DNA of 64,000 nt from Pyxidicoccus sp. MSG2 (lineage in GTDB: Bacteria; Myxococcota; Myxococcia; Myxococcales; Myxococcaceae): assembly GCF_026626705.1 (NCBI RefSeq), contig NZ_JAPNKC010000001.1, positions 13,083,001-13,147,000 of the forward strand, in the 5' to 3' direction. Position 1 is the first letter of the stretch. Each line of letters starts with the position of its first letter. The notes beneath the pieces are model-generated. The model searched no databases, was not told where the DNA came from, and saw only the letters and a list, made by a program, of their open reading frames with translations. The position numbers and the translations under genes were made by a program. Positions 8,860 through 16,461 of this stretch are shown piece after piece.

Positions 8860-9708
8860 ATGCGCTTCGTGCTTGGAGTCGTTGTCGCGGTGGGACTGCT
8901 GGGCTGTGGTGGTTCGGAGGTGGAGGGCGTCGATGCAGTGGAGAGCCTCGGCCAGGAGATTGTCGGAGGGGTGGAGGCGCGACCGGGGAGCCACCCCTGG
9001 ATCATCAGCTTGCAGCAGTACGGAAGCCACTTCTGCGGAGGCTCGCTGATTCGGACAGGCACGAAAGAGGAGTCCGACATCGTGGTCACGGCCGCGCACT
9101 GCGTCTACGACGGCACGTCCGGTTTGACGGCCTCCGCGGGTGCTCACGATCTCCGGAATCCAGGGGCGGGTGTCCAGACCGTCCAAGGAGTGACGACGAA
9201 GTACCATCCGGCATACGACCCGGACACGACGATGAACGACATCGCCATCATCAAGCTCGCAAAGCCCATCAAGTTCTCCACCACAGTCCAGCCCATTGCG
9301 CTCCCGCTCTCCGGGGAGACCGTCCCAGACGGTGCTGACGCGACGGTGGCCGGGTGGGGCCTCACGCGCGAGGGCGGAGCTGATGGTTCCAATATCCTGA
9401 TGCAGGTGTCGGTCCCCATTGTCGGGAGCCAGGAGCTGGCGGCTGCCTACCGCGCCCAGGGTATCCGCATCAACGCTCATGCGATGATCGGGGCTGGGTA
9501 TAAGCAGGGGGGCAAGGACGCTTGTCAGGGCGACAGCGGGGGGCCGCTCTTCCTTCGCGGAGCGGACAAGAAACCCGTGCTCCAGGGGATCGTGAGCTTT
9601 GGCGTTGGCTGTGCGAGGCCAAGCCTGCCCGGCGTCTATACCCGGGTCTCCAGCTATATCCCTTGGATCAAGAATCAGATTCGCATCCTGAGCAGTACGT
9701 CGAAGTAG
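8860..9708 (+). CDS. Trypsin-like serine protease (S1A), lipoprotein
   Basis: 282 residues from the ATG at 8860, preceded by GAGGGG; a lipoprotein signal with lipobox LLGC (Cys16) follows. The zymogen cleavage site and mature N-terminus EIVGG are at residues 33-37. Catalytic triad: His80 in TAAHC, Asp127 in NDIAI and Ser226 in GDSGGP. The residue six before the catalytic Ser is Asp (DACQGDSGGP), the specificity-pocket residue of trypsin, so cleavage after Arg or Lys is expected. GWG and a final SYIPWIK complete the S1 fold. It would act at the outer membrane or outside, in predation or nutrient capture. Two palindromes upstream may control it. Confidence 0.93.
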   Translation: MRFVLGVVVAVGLLGCGGSEVEGVDAVESLGQEIVGGVEARPGSHPWIISLQQYGSHFCGGSLIRTGTKEESDIVVTAAHCVYDGTSGLTASAGAHDLRNPGAGVQTVQGVTTKYHPAYDPDTTMNDIAIIKLAKPIKFSTTVQPIALPLSGETVPDGADATVAGWGLTREGGADGSNILMQVSVPIVGSQELAAAYRAQGIRINAHAMIGAGYKQGGKDACQGDSGGPLFLRGADKKPVLQGIVSFGVGCARPSLPGVYTRVSSYIPWIKNQIRILSSTSK

Positions 9709-9768
9709 CAACCCGGGTGCACAGCCCCAGCGGCACCCGTCCGCGGCCCTCCTCCCCCCTCTGGACCA

Positions 9769-9787
9769 GCCCCCTTCAGCAGGGGGC
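9769..9787. terminator. Short GC hairpin between convergent genes
   Basis: A 7-bp perfect stem (9769-9775 with 9781-9787) and a five-base loop lie in the 167-base space between the protease gene and the convergent small secreted gene. There is no T-run after it, so it is only a candidate terminator. Confidence 0.4.
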
Positions 9788-9875
9788 CCCATGCGTCCTA
9801 TGCGCTGTAGCAAGTACGCAGCGCAATCACCGTCGTGGCGCTGTCATGCGCGGGGTCCCACGCGCGAGCGCTTCG

Positions 9876-10301
9876 TCAGTAGTTCGTGTTGAGCGAGCCG
9901 TTGGTCACCCTGAGGTATGTACAGATGCCGTTCACGTCCCATCTCACGTCGAAGAAGCCCCGGGAGCTCAGGGCCTGCTCCCAGAGAGACGAGACGGTCG
10001 CGTCTGGAATGCAGGTGTAGACGGTGTCGGTGGTGGCGCCCGGCACGGTGGCCCGGGCATAGAAGCTCCGGTTGCCGGCCAGGTCATCACGGAATGAGGC
10101 GGAGGTGGTCGCCGCGGCGTCCTCTCGGAAGCCGATGAAGTTGCCAAAGCAGCGGCCCGAGCCATCCGCGGCCTTGGCGCAGGACACGGTCCTCAGCTGG
10201 AGGCCCGCGCTCGCGACGGAAGCGATGCCGAGGGCGGCGAGCGCCACCACCGGGGACAGCGACTTCAGGGAAAGAGACTTCAGGGAAAGGGACTTCGTCA
10301 T
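9876..10301 (-). CDS. Small secreted four-cysteine protein (paralogue A)
   Basis: 141 residues from the ATG at 10301, with AGGAG eight bases upstream. The signal peptide has an unusual repeated n-region, SLSLKSLSLKSLS, before the hydrophobic core and a cleavage site after ASA. The mature domain has four Cys (VSC, GRC, YTC, GIC) and the motif ADGSGRC followed by GFR. The same four Cys, ADGSGRC, GFR, ASF and the Y/F-x-C...DA...W..A...G-F...W...G-C..L...NGS order occur in the protein encoded at 10933-11331, so the two are paralogues, probably with two disulfides each. The function is unknown. It is the last gene of a three-gene minus-strand set, 52 bases after the coiled-coil gene. Confidence 0.75.
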   Translation of the reverse strand: MTKSLSLKSLSLKSLSPVVALAALGIASVASAGLQLRTVSCAKAADGSGRCFGNFIGFREDAAATTSASFRDDLAGNRSFYARATVPGATTDTVYTCIPDATVSSLWEQALSSRGFFDVRWDVNGICTYLRVTNGSLNTNY

Positions 10302-10353
10302 GGTCTTCTCCTGGATGGGATGACTTCCGACAGCAGGACCTTGGGGTGAGGCG

Positions 10354-10926
10354 CTACGGCAGCCCGTCGGCCTGGTCGGAAGGAATGAGTCGGTTCTGGT
10401 TGATGGCGACAACGAGCCTGCGTCGGAGCTCCTCGGCCTCGGCGCGGCCGCGGAGTTGGGAGAGCTCGTGTCGAATCTCGAGGACATCCTCCGCCGTCAT
10501 GCGCCCGCTGGAGACGACCCGCTCCACCAGCGAGCCCGCGCGGGCCACGGACTCGTGCTGCTCCTGGGACAGCGGTGGAGGCGGGGCGGGAGGCGCCGCT
10601 TCGCGTGAGCCCATGGCGAGCGCCCCGGACTCCTTCAGCAGGGTCGCCATCCGCTGGGCAATGGCATCCAGGTCTTCAGCGGTGGGCCGTGCGGAGCCCG
10701 AGGCCAGGGACGGAGGAATGCCCGCGGAGAGACTCCCTGAAGGACTGTCGGTGACGTGATTCATGGCCTGGACGACCCGGCGCAGCGCGGCGACCTCGGT
10801 GGAGAGTTGCTGCATGCGCAGCTCCTGGGCCTGCTGCCCCTGGCTCATCGCGAGCCAGCAAGCCACCGCGCTGCCCAGGGCTGATGTCAGGCCCAGGAAC
10901 CCCATACGCAAGACATGGGCGGTCAT
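10354..10926 (-). CDS. Anchored coiled-coil protein between two secreted paralogues
   Basis: 190 residues. One N-terminal membrane helix (about residues 8-28, MGFLGLTSALGSAVACWLAM) is followed by a Gln/Leu-rich heptad segment (about 32-60: QAQELRMQQLSTEVAALRR) that should form a coiled coil, then a Pro-rich linker (PPAPPPPLS) and a charged helical C-terminal third (MTAEDVLEIRHELSQLRGR). The ATG at 10926 lies six bases after the stop of the upstream paralogue with no clear ribosome site, which points to translational coupling. It is probably exposed to the periplasm and may scaffold or hold the flanking secreted proteins; that is inference from gene order only. Confidence 0.65.
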   Translation of the reverse strand: MTAHVLRMGFLGLTSALGSAVACWLAMSQGQQAQELRMQQLSTEVAALRRVVQAMNHVTDSPSGSLSAGIPPSLASGSARPTAEDLDAIAQRMATLLKESGALAMGSREAAPPAPPPPLSQEQHESVARAGSLVERVVSSGRMTAEDVLEIRHELSQLRGRAEAEELRRRLVVAINQNRLIPSDQADGLP

Positions 10927-10932
10927 GGCGGC

Positions 10933-11331
10933 TCAGAAGTGGGAGTACTGACTGCCGTTGTTCAGGAACAGCGAATAGCATTCACCCAAGGCGTTCCAGT
11001 AGATGGAGAAGTAGCCCTGGTGGTTCATGGCCTTGCTCCACTGTGCGCCCGTCACTGCGTCAGCCGTGCAGTTGAAGTACTCCGTCGTCGTGCCGGACGT
11101 GAGGGCCGCATTGAAATACAGAGCGGAAGTGCTGGTCCGGGTGAAGGATGCCTGGGTGTTGGCGCCGGAGTGATTTCGGAAGCCAAGGAGGCTGCCGTAG
11201 CACCGCCCCGAGCCATCCGCGTTCTTGTAGCAGTTCGCGGATTCCGTCTGGAAACCGGCCAGGGCCGCGGGGGTCGTCAGCAGTGTCGCGAGACAGACGG
11301 CTGCCGCCAAGGTCTTCGAGGTATGACTCAT
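10933..11331 (-). CDS. Small secreted four-cysteine protein (paralogue B)
   Basis: 132 residues from the ATG at 11331, with AAGGAA eight bases upstream. Signal peptide at residues 1-26 (KTLAAAVCLATLLTTPAALA). The mature part has four Cys (ANC, GRC, FNC, GEC) in the same spacing as its paralogue at 9876-10301 and shares ADGSGRC, GFR, ASF and the final NGS. First gene of the three-gene set. The domain is small, disulfide-linked and rich in aromatic and Asn/Ser residues, as in secreted structural or inhibitor proteins, but no known family is recognised. Confidence 0.75.
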   Translation of the reverse strand: MSHTSKTLAAAVCLATLLTTPAALAGFQTESANCYKNADGSGRCYGSLLGFRNHSGANTQASFTRTSTSALYFNAALTSGTTTEYFNCTADAVTGAQWSKAMNHQGYFSIYWNALGECYSLFLNNGSQYSHF

Positions 11332-11510
11332 GTGGGTTCCTTTTCTGGAGCTGGCCAGGACCCGGGCTCATGCCCGAATGCCTGGCTGAGAGAAGTGACG
11401 TGAAGTCCTTCGCTCGAAGCAGAGACTAAGGACAGGGTCTGACTTCGCGATGCCCCTGCCGCGTCCCTGCTATCCTGTTGCATCTGGGGCCACGAGGTCT
11501 GGAGGGCTGG

Positions 11511-14500
11511 ATGCGCACGCGACATGGGGTGCTCGGGCTCGTCGTCCTCGCAGCACTCACGCTGCTGGGCCTGTGGCTGCTACGCGGCGGCGTGCAGTCC
11601 CGGTCCGATGCGCCCTCCCCGGCCCGGGCGGCCCATCCCCAGGGCTCCGCGTCCTTCCATCGTCCGTCCCCCCAGCGCACTGCTGAAGGCCCGCGCCTGC
11701 GCGGCACCGTGGTGGACCGCTTGGGTGCTCCCGTGTCTGGCGCCCGCGTCTCCGCCACGTGGCCGGAGCCCGGACAGACGCTGTCGGAGCGGCCCTGTCC
11801 CAGGGACGCCTCGGACTCCGAGGACACCCCGGGCCAGAAGCTCGCCGCCTGCATGCCGCTGGCGAGCGACCTCGTCCTGGAGCTCGTCGCCGCGCGCGAG
11901 GGCGAGGTCCCCATCCTCGCCGAGGCCACGACCGCCGACGACGGAACCTTCGTCCTCGAAGGACTTCCCGCGGGCCCGCTGTCGCTCTGGGTGCTGAGCG
12001 AGCACGGCGCGGACCTGCGCTCCGGCATCCCCGCGGGCACCGAGGGCGTGACGCTCATCATGGGCCGGGGCCGCGTGGTGGAGGGCACCGTCCGTGGCGA
12101 AGGCATCCCCCTGGCCGAGGTGCGGGTGACGGTGTTCGACGCCCGCAACACCCGCTTCTTCGACGCGACCACCGGCGCGGACGGTCGCTTCCGCGTCGGC
12201 CCGCTGCCGCATGGCGACCTCTACGTCTTCGCCGCCCACGAGGGCTGGCTCCCCGCGCTCGTGCCGGCCGACGAAGCGAAGGAGGTGACGCTCCACCGTC
12301 CGCGTCCACTCACCGGCCGCGTGGTCTCCGGCCGGGCCCCCGTGCCGGGCGTGGAGGTGCGCATGCGCCCCAGCGTGGACCTTGCTGACGCCGCCCGGCG
12401 ACTGGCCATCACGGACGCGGAGGGCCGCTTCACCTTCATGTTGCCCACGGACGACGAGTACACGCTCACCGCCTCGCACGACGGGCGGTACGCGCTCGCC
12501 CGTGTGGAGCCCGGCGCGTCGCCTCCCGAGGTCCTCCTGGAGCTGGGCAGTGCCCTCCACGTCGAGGGCCGCGTGTCCGACGACGCACGGCGGCCCGTGG
12601 CTGGCGCTCGCGTGGCGCTGTACCCGGAGGGAGACTCCCCCATGGGACTGGAGACCGTCACGGACACGGAGGGGCGCTACCGCCTGGGCCCCGTGGAGCC
12701 CGGCACCTGGGCCTTCGCGCTGCAGGCCGACCGGTACGTCGACCCACCGGAGATGCTGAAACGCACGCTCGCCCCCGGCATGGGCCCCCTGGACTTCACC
12801 CTCGCCCGCGCGAGCGCCATCACCGGCAACGTCACCGACGCCGAAGGACGTCCCGTGCGGGGACTCGAGCTGCTCCTCATGCGCCCCACGTCGGACGACG
12901 ACGAGCGCCTGATGGAGACGTCGACGGACGAGGACGGCCGCTTCGTCCTGGACGCGGAGGCTCCCGGGGACTTCGTCGTCGCCGTCCGCGGCTCCGACCA
13001 CCTCGACGCCACCTTCCGCGTCCGCGCGCCGTCCGAGGACGTCCACCTCACCCTGCGCTCTGGTGCCTCCGTGAAGGGAACCGTGGTGGATGCGGACGGC
13101 CTCCCACTGGAGAACTTCCTGGTGGAGCTGCTGGACCCCGAGCTGGACGAGGAGGTGAACCGGGACGCGTTGACCGACGCGCGGGGCTGCTTCCAGCTCC
13201 GGGGCGTGAAGCCCGGCCGCTACGTGCTGCAGGCGGCGATGGAGGACCAGGGCTTCATGCGCAGGCCCTGGCGTGAGGTGGCGCTGAGCGACGGCGAGCA
13301 GGCGGAGGTGGAGCTGCGACTGGCGCCGGAGCGCAGCCTGTCCGGTGTCGTGGTGGACGGCTCGGGCCAGCCCGTCGACGGAGCCCTCATCCGAATCCAT
13401 CCTCCCGAGGAGGAAGTGCCGCCATGGAAGCGGGAGGGCCGCAGGCGCCTGGACGGACCGCCCCGAGGCATCCTCAGCGGCCCGCACGGCCGCTTCACCG
13501 TGTGGCACCTGGCGGAGCCCGAGTACAACGTGGCCGCGTCGAAGGACGGCTACAGCTTCTCCGCCGGGAGCTCGGTGGGGGGCGGGCCCGTGGAGGGCGT
13601 GGACCCGCTGCTATCCAAGGTGACGCCGTGGCTCCGCGTCGGCCCCGACACGCTCCAGGTGCGCCTGGTGATGGAGCGACGCGCCCACGTCTCCGGCCGG
13701 CTCGTCGGCCCCGATGACGCGCCCCTCCGCCGCGTCCACTTGAACGACCGGCTCGTGGAGGACCCCACGGGCGCCTTCACCCTGCCCCTGAAGTCGGAGG
13801 GGCCCACACGACTTTCCTTCTATGCGGCGGGGCTGCCTCCGATGATGTTCGAGGTGGAGCCGCGCGCGGCGGGAGCGGACCTGGACCTGGGCCGCGTCCG
13901 GATGCCGGCGGCGCGCACGGTCCGCGGCCGGGTGCTCGACGCGGAGACGCGGGCCCCGGTGGAGGAAGCCCACGTCTACAGCACCACCCGTCCCGGCAAT
14001 GGCTCGGTGGAGCGCTTCCTGGGGGCCTCTGACATGACGGACGCGGAGGGGCGCTTCGAGCTGTCCCCCGTGGACACCTCGCTCCCCTTCACCCTTCATG
14101 TCGTCGCGGAGCGCCGCTATCTGCGGCGGGAGCTCACCGTGGCCCCGGGAACGGAGACGCTGACGGTGCTGCTGACCCAGGGCGCCGCCGTGGAGGTGAC
14201 GGTGACGGACCGGAAGGGCCGGCTCCTCGAGGCGGTCGTCGGGTTCAACTGTGACGTCGGCGGCTCCGTGAGCGGCACCGCCAGGGGAGGACGGCTCGTC
14301 CAGCGCGCACTGAGTCCCGGCCCGTGCACGGTGAGCGTGGAGCCGCCGAGCACGGACGACGGGAGCCACGACCGGGCCCGCTTCCTTCCCCAGCGCGTGG
14401 TGGTGCCCGTGAGCGGCCGGCTTCCCCTCACCTTCCAGGAGGCCGAGGGCGGTGCCACGGTGAAGCTGCGCTCGCCCGACGTCAAAGGCTGGAACATCCT

Positions 14501-14753
14501 CCTGCACCCGGGCAGCGTGCCTCCGCCAGGGAAGGTCTCGGAAATGCTGCGCCTGATTTCCCTGGACCTGCCTGCCGTGAAGTCAGCGGACGAAGCCACC
14601 TTCCTCCACGTGCCCGGGGGCCGGGCCACCGTCTTCCTCCTGGGTGGCTCGGAGAACGGGACGCGAGTCCACGCCGAGGAACTGGACATCCCCACCGGAG
14701 GCACACTGTCGCGCGAGCTCACTCCCGTGTGGCGACAGGTCGAAGCGGACTGA
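11511..14753 (+). CDS. Large anchored protein of tandem carboxypeptidase-regulatory-like domains
   Basis: 1,080 residues from the ATG at 11511, with GGAGGG five bases upstream. A single signal-anchor helix (residues 5-26, GVLGLVVLAALTLLGLWLLRG) precedes an Ala/Pro linker. The rest is at least ten beta-sandwich modules of about 80-90 residues, each opening with a pattern like L-R/S-G-T/R-V-V-D-x-x-G-x-P-V-x-G-A-x-V and closing with D-A-E/D-G-R-F-x-L-x-x-L-x-P-G-x-Y. That is the carboxypeptidase regulatory-like/transthyretin fold. No peptidase domain is present, so it is a long periplasmic or surface stalk. It is divergent from the small secreted operon to its left. Myxobacteria carry many such proteins; the ligand is unknown. 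Confidence 0.85.
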   Translation: MRTRHGVLGLVVLAALTLLGLWLLRGGVQSRSDAPSPARAAHPQGSASFHRPSPQRTAEGPRLRGTVVDRLGAPVSGARVSATWPEPGQTLSERPCPRDASDSEDTPGQKLAACMPLASDLVLELVAAREGEVPILAEATTADDGTFVLEGLPAGPLSLWVLSEHGADLRSGIPAGTEGVTLIMGRGRVVEGTVRGEGIPLAEVRVTVFDARNTRFFDATTGADGRFRVGPLPHGDLYVFAAHEGWLPALVPADEAKEVTLHRPRPLTGRVVSGRAPVPGVEVRMRPSVDLADAARRLAITDAEGRFTFMLPTDDEYTLTASHDGRYALARVEPGASPPEVLLELGSALHVEGRVSDDARRPVAGARVALYPEGDSPMGLETVTDTEGRYRLGPVEPGTWAFALQADRYVDPPEMLKRTLAPGMGPLDFTLARASAITGNVTDAEGRPVRGLELLLMRPTSDDDERLMETSTDEDGRFVLDAEAPGDFVVAVRGSDHLDATFRVRAPSEDVHLTLRSGASVKGTVVDADGLPLENFLVELLDPELDEEVNRDALTDARGCFQLRGVKPGRYVLQAAMEDQGFMRRPWREVALSDGEQAEVELRLAPERSLSGVVVDGSGQPVDGALIRIHPPEEEVPPWKREGRRRLDGPPRGILSGPHGRFTVWHLAEPEYNVAASKDGYSFSAGSSVGGGPVEGVDPLLSKVTPWLRVGPDTLQVRLVMERRAHVSGRLVGPDDAPLRRVHLNDRLVEDPTGAFTLPLKSEGPTRLSFYAAGLPPMMFEVEPRAAGADLDLGRVRMPAARTVRGRVLDAETRAPVEEAHVYSTTRPGNGSVERFLGASDMTDAEGRFELSPVDTSLPFTLHVVAERRYLRRELTVAPGTETLTVLLTQGAAVEVTVTDRKGRLLEAVVGFNCDVGGSVSGTARGGRLVQRALSPGPCTVSVEPPSTDDGSHDRARFLPQRVVVPVSGRLPLTFQEAEGGATVKLRSPDVKGWNILLHPGSVPPPGKVSEMLRLISLDLPAVKSADEATFLHVPGGRATVFLLGGSENGTRVHAEELDIPTGGTLSRELTPVWRQVEAD

Positions 14754-14793
14754 CGTGTACTGGCAGTAGAAAGCGTTTGAGTCCGAGCCGCGA

Positions 14794-16410
14794 TCAATTT
14801 GCTGCTTTCTCGAACTTCACGTTCTTCGCTCCCCAGTTCGAGATGCGGAAACCGGTGACGATTCCGTTTGAGCTTCGGACGAATTCGATCTGGACGGGGA
14901 ATTCGATCGTGCCTGAGAATTTGTCCTTCCCCGCGTCGATGAGGGCGATGTCGCCGTATCTGATGTGGGAGAGGAGCAATTTTCCGCTCGCGACTTTCGC
15001 GCGGTACGCCGTGTCCAATTCGGCGTTGTAGAACCTGCCTTCGAAATCCCTCAGGCTGACATTCGGAGCTACCGTCGGACTCTTCGCAGCCGGAGCGGCG
15101 TTCGGGACGGGGGCGGGCTGAAGATCTTTCAGATACATTTCGGCAACCTTCATGCTGGTGTCCGCGTTCAGGTAATGTTCGTCGTTGCTCAACGCGATGA
15201 CACCCAATCGCTGCTCGGGGAAGCGCCCGAGAAAAGATCGAAACGCGGCCGCGTGCCCGCCGTGACTGTAACGCTTGACGCCCCTCTCGTTCCAGAGGAT
15301 CTGCCCTTTCGCGTGGTAGCCCGGGTTGCCGTCGGAGACCGCGTAGACGACCCGCTCGCCGTTGTCGAGCAGCGACGGTTCGTTGAACCTGCGTATCAAC
15401 TCGGCATCGCCGACGACCGGTCTCTCGAAATTCAGCACCCACTTCGCCATGTCCTCCACGGTGGTGTAGAGATTTGACGGGCCGTCGACCGAGTTGGTCA
15501 GGGGCATTTTCTTGTAGGTACCGCTGACCAATTCGTAGGAGTCCGCTCGATTCCGGACGAGCTTTTCGAAGTCGTCGTAGAACTGCGTGTCGTTCATCCC
15601 GAGCGGTTCGAAGATGTTCTTCTTCGTGTACGCGGCGAACGACTGCCCGCTCGTTCGCCTGACAATTTCCGCCAGCAGCGTGTAGCCGGAATTGCTGTAG
15701 AGGTACTGGCTGCCGGGCTCGAAGTTCAACTCCCTTTGCCGGCACAACATCCTGATGACCTGCTCCGTCGTGGTGGCGTCGGCGGACTTCCACCCGGCCA
15801 GGCTCATCACCGCGGATTGGTCTTTGACGCCGCTCGTGTGTGCGAGGAGGTGCTTCAACCTTACCGTCTTGCCGTAGGCCGGTAGTTCCGGAATGTATTT
15901 TCTGACGTCATCCTCGAGCGAGACCTTGCCTTGCTTCTCCAGAAGGTAGATCGCGAAAGCGGTGAACTGCTTTGAAACCGAGCCGATCTGAAACACCGTC
16001 GTCGTGGTGATCGGCACGTCGAGCTCGAGATTGGCCGTTCCGTAGCCTTTCTTGAAGACAATATTCCCGTCTTTGACGACCGCCACCGCGACCCCGGGCG
16101 TCGAGGCGTTGTAGTTGGAGAATATCCGGTCGATCTCCCCGCCGACGTCCGCACCGTTCGTTTGCCCGAGAGCGGGCGAGGCGGCGATGAAAAGCAATGC
16201 AATGGAAAAGAGCGTTCCAGGGGACGAGACGATCTGGGCCTCCGTGGTGGGTGCTGCGAGGCACTGTGCCTGCCCGCCAGCGGCCCGTGCGGCCCGTTCA
16301 GCCAGCCAGCAGCTCCGTGCAGCGAACGGGCCCTCCGCTGCAGCGAACGGGCCCTGGTCCACAGCAAGGGCTGAAACTCCGGTTGGGCGCGACGAAACTC
16401 TCGTTGCCAC
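14794..16410 (-). CDS. Class C beta-lactamase-fold serine hydrolase with chimeric 5' end
   Basis: Open frame of 538 codons. The catalytic core shows SVSK (Ser144, Lys147, the S-x-x-K nucleophile motif), YSN near residue 229 and HGG in place of the KTG triad, as in serine hydrolases, esterases and D-aminopeptidases of this superfamily. A C-terminal beta domain (about 440-538) ends the protein. A good signal peptide core (TLFSIALLFIAASPALGQ) begins only at residue 66 and has no Met, Val(GTG) or Leu(TTG) start just before it; the first 60 codons come from a different, GC-rich, repeat-bearing sequence. The body of the gene is clearly poorer in GC than its neighbours. I infer an acquired gene whose native start was lost in recombination; the ATG at 16410 or a GTG at 16362 may drive translation, giving a badly placed signal. 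Confidence 0.75.
   Translation of the reverse strand: MATRVSSRPTGVSALAVDQGPFAAAEGPFAARSCWLAERAARAAGGQAQCLAAPTTEAQIVSSPGTLFSIALLFIAASPALGQTNGADVGGEIDRIFSNYNASTPGVAVAVVKDGNIVFKKGYGTANLELDVPITTTTVFQIGSVSKQFTAFAIYLLEKQGKVSLEDDVRKYIPELPAYGKTVRLKHLLAHTSGVKDQSAVMSLAGWKSADATTTEQVIRMLCRQRELNFEPGSQYLYSNSGYTLLAEIVRRTSGQSFAAYTKKNIFEPLGMNDTQFYDDFEKLVRNRADSYELVSGTYKKMPLTNSVDGPSNLYTTVEDMAKWVLNFERPVVGDAELIRRFNEPSLLDNGERVVYAVSDGNPGYHAKGQILWNERGVKRYSHGGHAAAFRSFLGRFPEQRLGVIALSNDEHYLNADTSMKVAEMYLKDLQPAPVPNAAPAAKSPTVAPNVSLRDFEGRFYNAELDTAYRAKVASGKLLLSHIRYGDIALIDAGKDKFSGTIEFPVQIEFVRSSNGIVTGFRISNWGAKNVKFEKAAN
16318..16355. repeat. 17-bp direct repeats upstream of acquired gene
   Basis: TGCAGCGAACGGGCCCT occurs at 16318-16334 and again at 16339-16355. 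An inverted partial copy (GGCCCGTTC, near 16291) lies just beside them. The repeats sit at the junction between GC-rich resident DNA and the GC-poorer hydrolase gene, and in the open frame they code for GPFAA twice. They may mark the recombination that joined the two. Confidence 0.7.
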
Positions 16411-16461
16411 ACTTCCGGTGCGCGGGAGCGAGAGTCCGCACCGCGCACCGGAAGACAGGGC

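Noticed and set aside
11580..13508. 642-codon minus-strand open frame
   Set aside because: Antisense shadow of the multi-domain stalk gene; His/Arg/Gly-rich with no domain pattern.
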